Shown in pieces: positions 46,556-57,918 of a stretch of DNA of 64,000 nucleotides. Each line of letters opens with the position of its first letter. Position 1 is the first letter of the stretch. The notes below the pieces were generated by a model, which saw only the letters and a program-made list of their open reading frames with translations, searched no databases and had not been told where the DNA came from. A program made the position numbers and the translations under genes. The DNA comes from Xenoacremonium recifei (Eukaryota; Ascomycota; Sordariomycetes; Hypocreales; Nectriaceae). The DNA is taken from positions 124,001 to 188,000 of the forward strand of contig WOFQ01000023.1 of the NCBI GenBank assembly GCA_012184525.1, given 5' to 3'.

Positions 46556-47817
46556 GGCTTTGACGTGTGGTGGATGTGGTTATGGCGATCCTGAAGAGAC
46601 CGGAGATGCCACTCCGGTCAGGTGTCGAAGCTGGCGAGGAAAAGATGGAGCTGTGTATTGTCACCAGATGCGCTTTGAGAGGGAAAATTCGGAATGCCAG
46701 AGGGGAGAGAGGAGCTCAAAGCCAAGAACGAGGCTGAAAGGAGGCGGCTGAGGGTGACAAATGCAGGATGGTGGTTGTTTTGGGTTGGAGATGGCGATGG
46801 AAGCTCAGAGACGCTGGCCAGATGTCGGTACGTACCTTCCGTGCTCTGCGGAACGGAATGCGCTGGAGGGGTAGCACCTGCCGAGCTCCGCATCCCGCGG
46901 CCTGGTGGGGTCATTGCCAGTCCTGCTCAACTCTGAAGCGGTCTGGGGAAGGAGGTATGGGATGTTTCTTTGAAGCCTACCTAGGTACCATACCTGTTAT
47001 TATAAATTCTCTTAAACAACTTAAAAGCTAGAATAGGTATCTAACTAGGTGCCTAATTAGATTAGTGATGAATCATGCTCAATGAAGCATGGAACGAGAA
47101 GACACCCTGTTGGTTTCCCATAGAAACTGTTGTAAGTACACGTAAGGCAATACTCTGTAAACCCTGGAAAGCACGTTGCGAACTCTAAAGTACAAATTAA
47201 CTCAGTTATGGGTTACTTGTCCTAAACATTGCTCTACAGATCAACTTTATCTAGGTAGCGAACACGTGCCCTGAAGCTGTGTGATTGAGTGAGCCGCCTC
47301 GTAGCGAAGGCCCCCATTCATAACAGCATTGCTGTATTATATATCCCGTATTATAAGCCCTTGAATCAAGAATATGCCATCCAAGATAGGAAATCGGTAA
47401 CTTCCTCGCGCATAAGCTGCAACGAAATTCCACCCACCATTTCCTGATACGGGCGTTCCGTCACCGACTCGCGATTGCCAGAACGTCGATCCTTTGAGCT
47501 TTGAGCTCTTGCGGGAGCAGCGGCAGGAGCCGACCCTTTGAGCGCCACCTAGCCGTGTCACACAGCAGGAAGCATCAGCCACCTCCGCCTGGAGCTGGAC
47601 CTGATCTAGTGGCTCTCAGCACCAGAAATAACATAGATCAGCAAGGAGAGAAGGCATAGCAAGATAGCCACGTCGGATTACTCCCTCTGTGCGTATATTT
47701 AGCACCGCAGTCACGACTCACGAACACAGCGTCGCCGTCGAGCCACACCTCGCGTCGGTCAAGATACCCCGCTCTGTGGCGGTGCCTGCCACAGTCGCAG
47801 CTGGGCACTCGGACCAT
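46556..47817. other. Intergenic region upstream of DOA1, with CTAGGTA motifs
   Basis: About 1.3 kb with no supported gene. An AT-rich segment (46975-47250) contains CCTAGGTA, CTAGGTG and CTAGGTAG words and near-palindromes. It may include remnants of a short mobile sequence. Confidence 0.45.
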
Positions 47818-48510
47818 GCCATCCCTGCTGCCCACTTGCCTTACCCACTTTCACTGAACAAACCCCGCTGTTGAAAGGGAAAGTGCGACAGGCCAGTCAC
47901 GGGCACGGGCAAGAGCCAGCCAAGGCGGTCGTCCCTGGCGAAGCAGAATTAAAACATCAAACAGGTCCATCCACCTTTTCTTCTCTCCTCCTCCCCCCCT
48001 TCTTGGCCTCCCATTTCTCCTCCTCCAAGAACCTCTCCCTCTCCTCCACGGGGTTCTGGTGACGGAAGAGTCTCTCTCTCTATCTCTTTTCCTTCGAGAA
48101 CGAAAAGTGCGCGCCACGACTCTAACGACCTGACGACCCATCCATCCTCGTGCTTTCTCCGGATCTCCTCCTCAGTCTTCTGCTTTGCGCGTGCCCTCGC
48201 CGACGGCCACGCTCACCACGAATAGACCAAGCTCGACTGCTACGAAAAGCCCGATTTCACGACGTTTACGCCCGTTACGACCGCTTCCACTCCCTCCCCG
48301 TTCGCACCCTGTTGCGACGACCCCAAAAAACACACGGCTGAAACATTTGCCCCGACTTCGACTCCCATTGATCTGCTGGCCTTATCCCACCGCCTCGACT
48401 CGTCACCGACTTCTGCTCGCACTCATTCGACACTTCCCGAGCCCTTCCCTATCAACCAGAAAAATCTCTTTCCACTCCTTGAACATCCCTCCTGCGCGTC
48501 ACCGATCGCA
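47818..48510 (+). promoter_or_regulatory. ATG-free pyrimidine-rich leader of the STRAP-like gene
   Basis: No ATG occurs on the plus strand from 47818 to the start codon at 48511. Strong CT tracts appear at 47970-48090 and 48160-48500. It is consistent with a transcribed leader. Confidence 0.5.
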
Positions 48511-49715
48511 ATGGCCTCGGAAACGCCTCGACAGTATGTTCCTCTGACGTGCCACGGTCATTCTCGACCCGTGCCGCACATCAGCTTCTCGTCCTTGGAA
48601 AAGGACGATGTTTACTATATGATCTCGGCCTGCAAAGGTTTGTCGCCTGCATCTTTGCGCCGGCTAATGGATGGTCCTGCTCACCGCATACTAGATGGTA
48701 ATCCCATGCTCCGCGACGGTATCACTGGTGACTGGTATGTGTCGCATGTCACTTCGAGCATTGGATTCTGTAGCTGACAAGCTTAGGATTGGCACCTTCA
48801 TCGGTCATAAGGGTGCTGTCTGGCAGGCTCGATTGAGCCCCGATATCTCCAACGCTGCCACCGCTTCTGCTGACTTCACTGCGTAAGTCTCCCCAACAAC
48901 ATGGTATGCGTGGTGTCCTTCTAACACGTGCCGACAGCAAGATCTGGGACACCCACACCGGCGAATTGCTCTATACACTCCAGCATGACCACATTGTCCG
49001 TGCCATCGCGTATCCTCCCGACAACTCTGACCTGGTTGCGACGGGCGGTATGGAGAAGAAACTGCGTGTCTTTGACCTGACGGAGCTGTCTCAGGCCTAC
49101 CCAGGAACCCCTGCCACCATCCCAGCTTCAGCTGGCTTCGAGATTGGCGAAGGCGTGCACACGGGCTCCATCAAGTTCATCTGCTGGACCCAGGATCCCA
49201 ACATCGTTGTCACCGCCTCGGACAAGACCCTCCGTTGGCTGGATCTACCAAGTAGAGCTTGCATCCGCCACGAGGTTCTTGACGGCGACATTAAGTCATG
49301 CGAGATGGTCTCTTTGGCACCGGAGTACTCATCACCCGACGACATTGGCGGAGGCAAGCCCGTGCTGGCTGTCGCGGCCGGAAAGACGGTTTATTTCTGG
49401 GGTGGTGATCGAGCCATGGACGAGCTCAAGCGGATCGCGCTACCCTACACCATCGCCAGCGTCTCACTCGATCTGAAACAGCGAAAGCTGGTTGTCGGAG
49501 AGGAGCCAGGAACCTGGGCCAAGGTGATCCGATATGACGACGAGTCCGAAATCGACACGCACAAGGGCCATCACGGGCCCATCTGGTCTGTCGCCTTTTC
49601 GCCTGATGGCAAACTCTACGCGACGGGTTCCGAGGACGGTACCATCAAGATGTGGAAGAACTGCGACGGCTTCTACGGGCTCTGGCGAGGCGGCATCGAG
49701 CGATCTGCGGAATAG
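48511..49715 (+). CDS. STRAP/UNRIP-like WD40 protein
   Basis: Four exons (48511-48637, 48695-48734, 48787-48882, 48938-49715) give 346 residues; the second exon is only 40 nt. The protein is a WD40 propeller over its whole length: PLTCHGHSRPVPHISFS, DGITGDWIGTFIGHKGAVW, ATASADFTAKIWDTHTGEL, LVATGGMEKKLRVFDL, VVTASDKTLRWLD and LYATGSEDGTIKMWK. Sequence order and length match serine-threonine kinase receptor-associated protein (STRAP/UNRIP). In animals STRAP binds the SMN complex and translation/TGF-beta factors. The fungal role is not well defined. Introns are 52-57 nt with good signals. Stop TAG. Confidence 0.9.
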
Positions 49716-50319
49716 AGAGACTCAGATCGCAGCAGCTTCACCAGGTCACGGTCAGAGGACGACGGCACCACCGGTCCCTCCAGCACCATGACGCCCAGCA
49801 GCAGCAGTCGGGGCTCGTTCCTCAGCTTCGAGGTGGTAGGCCATCCCTCCCGCGAGAGCTCCCCTCTGGTGGTCGACGACAGGAAATGGTTTCGGGAGAA
49901 GCCTGCTCATGGAGGAGACCTACCCGTCTTGGCGAGGAGGGAGTAGGCTGATGGGGATTTGCATTGGCTAGCCTTGCGTATAATACACACGCCACGAACG
50001 AGAGACACTACAACATATTACAGCGCGGCAGGGAACGGGACATCTTTCACAGGGGATGAACGGAGCATGGAATAGGGGGCAATTAGAGATGCCGACACAT
50101 AGGCTCAGAGTCTTATATCAAGTAGGCAAGGAGACAGTGTAGAATTTTTGCTATGGGCAAGGTCTATGCTGGTACCATAATATCAGGGGTAAAAATAAAT
50201 AACAACAAACAATTCCACTCAATTTGCTACTTACTCTTGGATTGTGAATTTCTGGCACTTGCCTCGCATGTAAGCCTTAGTCTAATCAAGCTTACCTTGC
50301 ACGGAGGGATGCTTGATCT
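49716..50319. other. Convergent 3' spacer
   Basis: A 604-bp spacer. The first 230 bp is coding-like in base composition, possibly an alternative 3' extension of the STRAP-like gene, and the rest is AT-rich 3' UTR. Confidence 0.5.
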
Positions 50320-51135
50320 CTACGTGCTATCGCTGCTATCATCGTCAAAGGTCGACTTACCAGCCGGGGGTGGCTGAAAGACAACTGGCATCACACGAGC
50401 CCGAGACGGTACAAAGAGATCTAGTTCCCATACATTCAGGTATTGCAGCATCGTCGGCTCGTTGAGAATGTCAACCATGTCATGTAGCATGGCATCTAGC
50501 TCGCCGTCTCGCGCATTAGAGTCGTCTTCCTGCGCGACTACGCCAGTGACTTGCACTTGTGTCGGCCGCTTCTGCGTGGTGTTAGTTAGGCTAGGGAGAA
50601 GCGTTGAGATGAGGCCAGCGCGGTTGGCAGGCTTCTTACCTTTCTTGATGTCCGGACTTGGAGTCTTACCCTTGATGTCCGGACTTGGAGTCTTACCCTT
50701 GATGTCCGGACTTGGAGTCTTACCCTTGGGATCTGGGCTGGGAGTCTTACCTTTGTCATCTGGACTGGTGCTTTTGGAGCGGTCGCCGACGAAGCGGCCC
50801 CATTCGTCAAATAGGTCATCTGGGTCAGATAGCAATGCGCCTGTCTGACTCGAATCATCATCTGATAGATGCAAAACGACTTCAAATCCGCTGATGTCAG
50901 GCAGATCGCGGGGGTCTGTCTCGCGAACCTCGGGAGCCAGTCGGCGGAGGGTTCTGTCCGGCGAGACGAGACGCGCGTTGACTTGCTCGAGGAAGTCAAA
51001 GTCGTCGGGCCAAGTGGGAGTGCCCACGGGGGAAGAGTGCGGAGTGGAGAGATCGTCTGGCATGAGAAGCGAGGCAAGCTCAGCATCCGGATCACGGAAG
51101 GTGATGGCCCTGTTTGGGGGGTTAGGGTGAGGCAT
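50320..51135 (-). CDS. Hypothetical protein with GKTPSPDIK tandem repeats
   Basis: This unspliced frame of 271 residues begins at the first ATG (51135). The family is not recognised. Residues about 20-120 are acidic with LVSPDRTLRRLAPEV and LPDISGFEVVLHLSDDDS. The middle contains four to five copies of a nine-residue Lys/Pro/Ser unit (KGKTPSPDI), encoded by a 27-bp minisatellite. The C-terminal third has a likely helical segment (ELDAMLHDMVDILNEPTMLQ) and an acidic tail. No membrane segment or signal peptide is seen. The repeat number probably varies between strains. Stop TAG. Confidence 0.7.
   Translation of the reverse strand: MPHPNPPNRAITFRDPDAELASLLMPDDLSTPHSSPVGTPTWPDDFDFLEQVNARLVSPDRTLRRLAPEVRETDPRDLPDISGFEVVLHLSDDDSSQTGALLSDPDDLFDEWGRFVGDRSKSTSPDDKGKTPSPDPKGKTPSPDIKGKTPSPDIKGKTPSPDIKKGKKPANRAGLISTLLPSLTNTTQKRPTQVQVTGVVAQEDDSNARDGELDAMLHDMVDILNEPTMLQYLNVWELDLFVPSRARVMPVVFQPPPAGKSTFDDDSSDST
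50644..50751 (-). repeat. 27-bp coding minisatellite
   Basis: Three perfect 27-bp copies (50644-50670, 50671-50697, 50698-50724) and a diverged fourth (50725-50751) lie inside the hypothetical gene. Each adds nine residues without shifting the frame. Confidence 0.9.
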
Positions 51136-51300
51136 GATGGCAATGTGTAGTGGGTTGCTGGGTAAGTGGTTCGTGAGAACGAAGTTGAAGGTCGTTCTGG
51201 CTGCGTCCGTGATCAATAGGGGTGATCGCGAAGTTCAGCTCAGCAAACCTTTGTCAAGTACCAACAATGGTTTCTTTACAGACATGGTCGTGTCCGTAAG

Positions 51301-51309
51301 ATATATATA
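51301..51309 (-). promoter_or_regulatory. TATA-like element of the GKTPSPDIK gene
   Basis: TATATATAT on the minus strand lies about 165 bp upstream of the ATG at 51135. Confidence 0.4.
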
Positions 51310-52178
51310 CTTTGCAGAAGTTGTACCTGCGATGGTGTTCATCTGCACTCAGTCTTCTTTGTTCCGGTGAGCGAGCACACCTTCCTCGAACACCACCATT
51401 CCGACGTGACGGACACACCTAGCGACACTTGTCTGCCCCTTGGAAAGGGCAAAAATCATCCATCCGACTTAGACAGACGCGGAAGCTTCATACAGCTAAG
51501 AAAGACACCATCGCGAGTCCACTCGAGCTTTACGCGATAGTGCGGGCGATCTCCTTGGCAGCGATCTCATCTCCCCAAATTCCGTTGCAGACCAGACGGA
51601 ACTCCGTCTCTCGCCTATCAAGCCCGGTAGCTTCTTTTCGGAGCTCACCATTCTCCGTGTACACCCCTGTGGCCGTCGTCGGCACGGGCATGTGCAAATC
51701 GCCGTTCGCTCTTCACCGGAAACTATCCCGGCTGTCCACGGAGCCCGACATTCCGACTTGTCTTTTCAGGTCAAGACCGGTCGCTGCTTGATGCGCAAAA
51801 TGGACCCCTGGGCTGAAGGATCTCCCCGCCGTCGAGGAGGGTCCTCTTTGGCGATCAATATGATATGACCTGTCACGAAGGTGATCCGTCACTATCGCGA
51901 GAACTGCTCCCTCGCGGGACAACGATCGGGCACCGTCCATCTAGGCCCGAGACGACGAAGACCGAGAAAAACTTACTCTTCTTCTTCCCCATACGCGTTT
52001 GGCTTGTGACGGGAAATCTGACAGGCCCCGGTGGGGGAGTCTATCCTGCGGCTCCGGAGTGGATTTGGTAGCAATTCAGGGTCTTTGCGTGGGGGCCTTT
52101 CGTGACGAGATTGATTGATACGTGGAACTTTTTGCCCATTGCGTCTGTTTGTGCTGGGCAAGCGATGGAGACGCTCAC

Positions 52179-52321
52179 CTTGGAAGGGGGATTCGTTCTG
52201 GAACGGTCGTTTCGAACGCTTTCGGATCCGGACGGGCTCGGAAGAAGAATAGACTTTGCGACTTCGCATAGGTAAGCGGGAGTTGTTCGTCGGCAAGGTC
52301 GGTAGTGTCGGCTTCACGCAT
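52179..52321 (-). CDS. Possible isolated coding exon (weak)
   Basis: On the minus strand an ATG at 52321 opens 47 codons of charged, coding-like sequence (MREADTTDLADEQLPLTYAK at the start) that ends at a good GTGAGC donor at 52178. No matching downstream exon could be fixed, and no family is recognised. It may be a fragment of a small gene or chance. Confidence 0.22.
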
Positions 52322-54937
52322 CCTATAGGGAATGAAACTGCAATTCGGGTGAGTGTGATAACAAAAAAGTGAGACAATCCAGGGGCAAAATGAGATAGGT
52401 TAAGTACGCCAGGGCTGCAGGATGTGTCATCACTGAGAATGATGAAAGTTCCTGAAAATTTCTTGGAAGCATCCTGGTCCTCCTCCGGCATGAGTTGCGA
52501 GAGGTGATCAATGGAGATGCCTGGCCTTGGTGGTTTTCCCTAATAAGGAAGGGAATCGCAGCGACCCTGGCGTCCCCTCGCGAAATCGAGATCGCCCAAG
52601 ATGCTGACTGGTGATATGATCTTTGAACACGAGAAATACGTTCAGCTTCGGGAAGAAGGCCAGAGCGCCCGCAAAGAAAAATGAAAGTGCCAGAAGCGCG
52701 TAGGTAATAGAGAGGAGAAGAGAGGGATGGTTAGGACATCCTGGCAAACAATAAGTCGCCACTCTGCAAGACGCTCTGATCAAAAACACCAAATTTGACG
52801 ATGATGTACAGCAGGGCTCACAGTGCGCTGCTTCAACATCAACTCGGGGTCCAAGTGTATGTCGCCACAGTGACTCCCTCTCACCCGAGCCTCACCGCTG
52901 AGCTTCGCGGCCACTGCGTCGACTCCCGGACCTTGCTGCTTGCCCCTATCGAAACAGAAGGCTCCTTGGCCTAACGGTTTCTCCTAGCCTCGAAGGCGCG
53001 GCTGTTGACATCGTCGAGCGTCTCTGCTCAAGCGTCGCGAATCTGGCTAGTGGTTGCTCTGCTGCTTAGGATTCGCTCGTAAACAAAACCGACGGCGGCT
53101 GGAGGGCTGAACAAGGGCAAGGCAGGTAATCTTGCGTGACATCATGTCCAACGGCGCCTTGGCTATCCTCGTTCGATCACGGGCACTGACACATCCACCG
53201 CCATCTCTGCTTCATCTCGCACAGATCCCACGATGATGAGGATTCGATAATGCCGCGCATGGCGATGGTGCTATCGAGATCGGACTTGGCCGGGCAGGCG
53301 GTTGGACGAGCCAGATCGAACGGCAGTCGAGCGTCCAGACGACAAGTGACGATAATGCTGCTGTCCTCAACGGCCCCGAGGTTGGATCACGATGGGACGA
53401 ATCTCCACTACCCACGTCGTTGGTCGACAACAGCCCAGGAGGCCAGGGTCAAGCATCTAGGCTGAGGGCGTGGATGTACCGACACTGCAAAACAGAAAGA
53501 GTCGGTGTCCTGTGCTGCGGTCCCAGCGCCGAGAACAGATGGATGCACACCGCAGACCGCATTGTGTGAAACGTTGCCATCCTCGTGGAAGAGGAGATAT
53601 TGCTTTGCTTTGTCTGATGCGCTGGCCGGTTGTCTATCAAAAGATCCCTCCGGAAACCCACATCGGTAATGTATGCACTTTGAGCTGTCAAAGTTTCAAT
53701 TCCCGCAGCCTCGCGGGCTGAAAGCAGACCAGGGGCTTGAGATTGAGAAAAAGAAAGGTAGACTGAATGAGGCCTTTGCCCATTGCTCTCGTCTCAGCAA
53801 GGAGCTCGCAAAAGCAAAACAACACCCATGCCTCCGCTCCACAGAGTCGTTACGGGGGAGAGGATAGGGGGCTATTCCTGGATTGGCCTTGGCTGGCCCC
53901 GCTGCATAGACGTTGCGGAACGCACATGGCAGGCTTGTTCAGCTTGGGGAAGATCAGCATTCAGCTTCTTCGCATTCAGCTTGGACCAGGCCACCTGCTG
54001 CGAGACGAATGCTCGATGGCTTGCGCTAGAGGTGATAGAAAACGGCTACCGGCCTGTGATTTTTGAGTGTTCTCCGGGCATGTGCCTTGTCGACATTAAT
54101 TAGCAAAAGCGAGGAGAGTCTGGGCCTAATTCACCGTACTGTACGGAGCACCAGGGAGAACCGAGTCAAGATACTGCGTCTATCCGCCCAGCGTCGGATT
54201 CTCGTAATGCTTCCGCTGCTTTGATGCTGCTCATGGGACGTTGAATGCCAGCGCACGGTCATTTGGCTCCATCGTCGCCCAATCCCGCCCGAGAATGGGC
54301 ACACTGCGATCTCATGGCATGGGAGACGGACCTTTTCGATGGAAGAGCGGATGGAACACGCACCCGAGCTTCTAGTCTAGGGCCTACACGGGGGCGTGCG
54401 GCGCATTGCGAGGGCCACGCTGAGGCTGATGACCGCAATTTCTGCTGCCGAGGGGGCTCAATTGCCTCGAAACGTCCCGATCACATGGCACGTTGGCAGA
54501 CCATGAGAAGATCTCGAGTGGTAGGAGGCCACGATAATTTCTCGAGATGGCGATGCGGTACCTTGTGGCGGACGACCGGCTGTCCAGTGACTTTGGCGCT
54601 ATCCTGGCCCGTCCGTTCCGGCCCTCTCCGCTCACGCGTTTCTCGATCGCCATGGGCTCTCAATGGGCTGTTTGGGGAATCAGACCACTCTGACACACGG
54701 CCTAGTGCTTCTCTCGAGCGGGCAGCCACAGCAGAACAGAGGTTCATCGCTGGTACCCGGGCCCGTGCCACCGCCGATGGGAGGACTCCCGTAAAATCGC
54801 CCTGTTCGGTACGTTCCTCCCCGAGTGCCCGGGGAAGCCCTGCCGTGATAGGCCCCGTTTCTGTCTGTGTGTTTGCGAGATGGCCGAGCCAGCGGTGACT
54901 TTCTGGTGTTGTACATGCGTTGCTGTGCTGCGTCTGC

Positions 54938-54964
54938 GTACTGTAGGCATTTACCGTACAGTAC
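54938..54964. repeat. Inverted repeat GTACTGTA ... TACAGTAC
   Basis: An 8-bp perfect inverted repeat with an 11-nt loop. A related odd palindrome (CCGTACTGTACGG) lies at 54134-54146. Both are in the gene-poor region. Confidence 0.6.
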
Positions 54965-57142
54965 ACACGCACATCCTTTACGCAAGACATACAGGAGAAC
55001 ATCGGGATCCCGTACAGGAGTCGGTCGCAGGCTGAGTTGGTACGTCGTAGCGGCCCCATACTGCTGTGTTGTACAGATTTTGCTTCAAGAATGCCATTCG
55101 GAGGGACCGCGTTGATTGATTGGAAGAACGGGGGTATGGCGTCTGGCCCCGGGTCGAAGTCTATTCTCGTCTCGACTGCTGGCTGGAAGCCATTCCCATG
55201 TTGGGCAGAGAATGTGAACGCCGTCCTGCGAGACGCCATCGGCGACGGTTGCGGTGATGTTCAGTGAATATTTCCTCTTTCAACAGCAGCGCAGCAGCGT
55301 TAGCCGCAGCTCCCGTTCTGGGCGTGTTCCAGGCCCTCGCAAAGTCCAATCCGCCGAACTACTGCACTGTCCGTGACCTGTCTCCATGCCGCGGAAAGGC
55401 TGCCGGGGATGCCAACCGGCCAGCAGGCTGCTCGCAAGGGGCCTGGGCAGCGCTGTGATTGGGCTCGCTTACGCCTCGACAGGATGTGATCTCGGGATAT
55501 CCTGTCCTGTCAGTAATGACAAGCTGGAGGATGTGCCTCCTCCCGCAGCCCGAGAGGAGATGCTGCACTGTGCCGTGCTGTGCTGTGCTGTATTCAGCCA
55601 AAAACAGCCACCTGCTACCCAGCGGCGGGGGGGCACGTATTAGGCTTTCAGGTAGCGTCGGGGCGTGGAGGAGGGGCAAAGGGCAAATCACAGCCCAGTG
55701 ATGGTTGCGGCGGGCGTTGAAGTCGTTGCTTTTTGTGATTCTGCTTTCTTTTTCCCGCAGCGATGGCTTCGGGATCCTGGTGCTAGCTCTGGGGTCGGTC
55801 AGCTTGCCACTGCCACTGGGCGTCACAATTGCCGAGATGACAGAGAACACCGTGACGTACATACCTGGAAGGCTGGTAGACTGGACTGGCTGGCTGTTGC
55901 TGGTGATGGCTTGGGGGAAGAAGGGAAGAAGATCCTGGTGTTGATGGAAAGGGGATAGCATTAGGTGATCACATTCGTAGCTGGACAGCTGGAGAGCAAG
56001 AGCCACCCGCTGTAAGGGATGGAGGGGAAGGAAGGGACCTGCCTGTAAGTCGCGGCTCTGCCTAACATCGAATCTGGAAACCCCGTCGCGGCTCAGGATT
56101 GGCAGTGGGAAGGAGCTGGAGATGCCCAAACCATCCATCCAGCCAGCTTCGCGGAAGGTGCTGTCCAGTGCAGTGCATTCCTGCCCAAGCCAGGCGAGGC
56201 CTTCCAGTCAATGGATGCCAACGTCGCCTCAACTCAACGCCAGGAATAGACCATCACCAACCATCACCAACCGCCCTCCCGCGGTGATGCAACCACATCA
56301 ATTGCAAACTCATCGCTGCACATGCTCAATACACAGCCTTCCTCCATGCGCAAGTCCATATACTGTGTCATTTGCGCGCCGCCGCCTCCTCCCCCTCCTG
56401 CATGGTGACTGCAACCCTGCACGCCCTCCGTACTCGCCAACCACCAAATCGATGCCTCCACGGATGCCGACAACGTTGCCTCTGGTCGAATCACGACCCT
56501 GGCCCCGGTATCTCTGGGAAAAGGGTCCCTCTCTGGAAGAAAGATGCCCCTGCTTCAAGCATCCATCAAATCACACACACTTACATACACAGTGTCCCAA
56601 CATGCCGTCCCAAGTCTGGTTCGTCGTCGATGCCGCAAGCAAGCCAGCAGCTTTGAGCTTCAGGGCCGTCACGGAACGAGGCAAGCACGGCACCCACTCT
56701 CACTCCGCCAAGCTTCTAGGCCAGCGCCGTCGCCGTTTCCGCCGCCTACCGCGCCGCAGACGCCGCAGTCCTCTCGACGTGCCCAGGGGAGTGAATAGGG
56801 AATAATATGCAGTGCCGTTCCCTGACACAGTTAGCGGCGCGGCCGGGGACCCTTTACAAGCTTGGGAAGAGAGGCAGCAGAGCCCGCAGAGCCTGAGGGG
56901 CGTGCGAGAGCAGCGTCCAGCCTCACCCCCTCCCCGGGCTCCCGAGCAAACAAAACATCTCATCCATGCCATGGGCGCAATTGCCCATGCCATGTCGAGA
57001 GATTCCCATCCCATCCACATGGCACGCGCGTCCGACAGCCAGTCCACTCCGGCAGCATACCGCCCCGGGGACCATCCCATCCACATCCCATCGACCACGC
57101 CAAGATTCGGCACCCCCCGCCTCTCGGCCGGCCACTCGTATG

Positions 57143-57918
57143 ACGCAGAGCAGATTCCTCGGGCTCTCTCGCTCTCTGCAGCTCACCTTCGCCAGAGGCC
57201 CAGCCAGACCTTGGGTCCCCTTGGATCCCCTTGGGTCCTGTCAATCCCTTTGGGCCAAGCTATATATCGCTGGCCCCGTCTCGCCATCCAACAGTCTGCC
57301 CATACCTTCCGGTGCTGATCGAATACATCACGACAACCTCTCACCACTACACACCACCCACCGTCTGATAGCTTGATCGGGAACCTTGCCCGTTGCGGCT
57401 TTCATCTCATCTCTCCTTGCTCACCACTGCCTTGAAGGCAAACAGAACACACGAGACACCCACAACTCGTACCAGGCTCTGAGAGTCAATTCACCACAAC
57501 ACCAACACCAACAACTCCTCCGCCCACCCGACTGAGAGACAGTGATTCTCAACTGCACTGTACTCACTCACTGTCTGTCTCTGCTGCCCAGCCCACCCCT
57601 CGCTCAGCTCAGCTCAGATCAATCAATCAATCAATCCCCCCCCGTCCACCAATTCTCCACCCCGCAGCAAGGCCTACTACCCGCCGCATTAACAAGGGGA
57701 TTACCACCAACCACCATTCTGCGCACTCACACACGCCCCCCGGGCCTCAAGATCGACAAGCCCTCTTCCTCTTTTCTCCGGTCTAGACAGAGACAAGGAC
57801 AGGACGCAACAGACATACATCAACCAACCTAGACCCCGTCTCCGTCCCCATCCCCCTCCTCCCTATACCTCCCCCTTCACCTTTGACCCTCGCCCGCCGA
57901 AGGTCATCATCCAACGCC
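57143..57918 (+). promoter_or_regulatory. TATA box and ATG-free leader of the bHLH gene
   Basis: TATATAT at 57261-57267 is followed by about 650 bp of C/A/T-rich sequence. No ATG occurs on the plus strand from 57143 to the start codon at 57919. It fits a core promoter with a long transcribed leader. Confidence 0.55.

Larger units (their letters stand above)
51310..57142. other. Long gene-poor region upstream of the bHLH factor
   Basis: Nearly 6 kb with no convincing gene. Many overlapping frames exist on both strands (up to about 260 codons at 55359-56138, minus), but they lack domains, splice-consistent extension and coding-like composition. Local simple repeats (GTGCT at 55574-55590) and inverted CCGTAC/GTACGG motifs occur. 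It may hold regulatory DNA for the downstream regulator or noncoding transcripts. Confidence 0.45.

Noticed and set aside
55359..56138. 259-codon minus-strand frame in the gene desert
   Set aside because: No domain, no coding-like periodicity by eye, overlaps other frames of similar length on the opposite strand.
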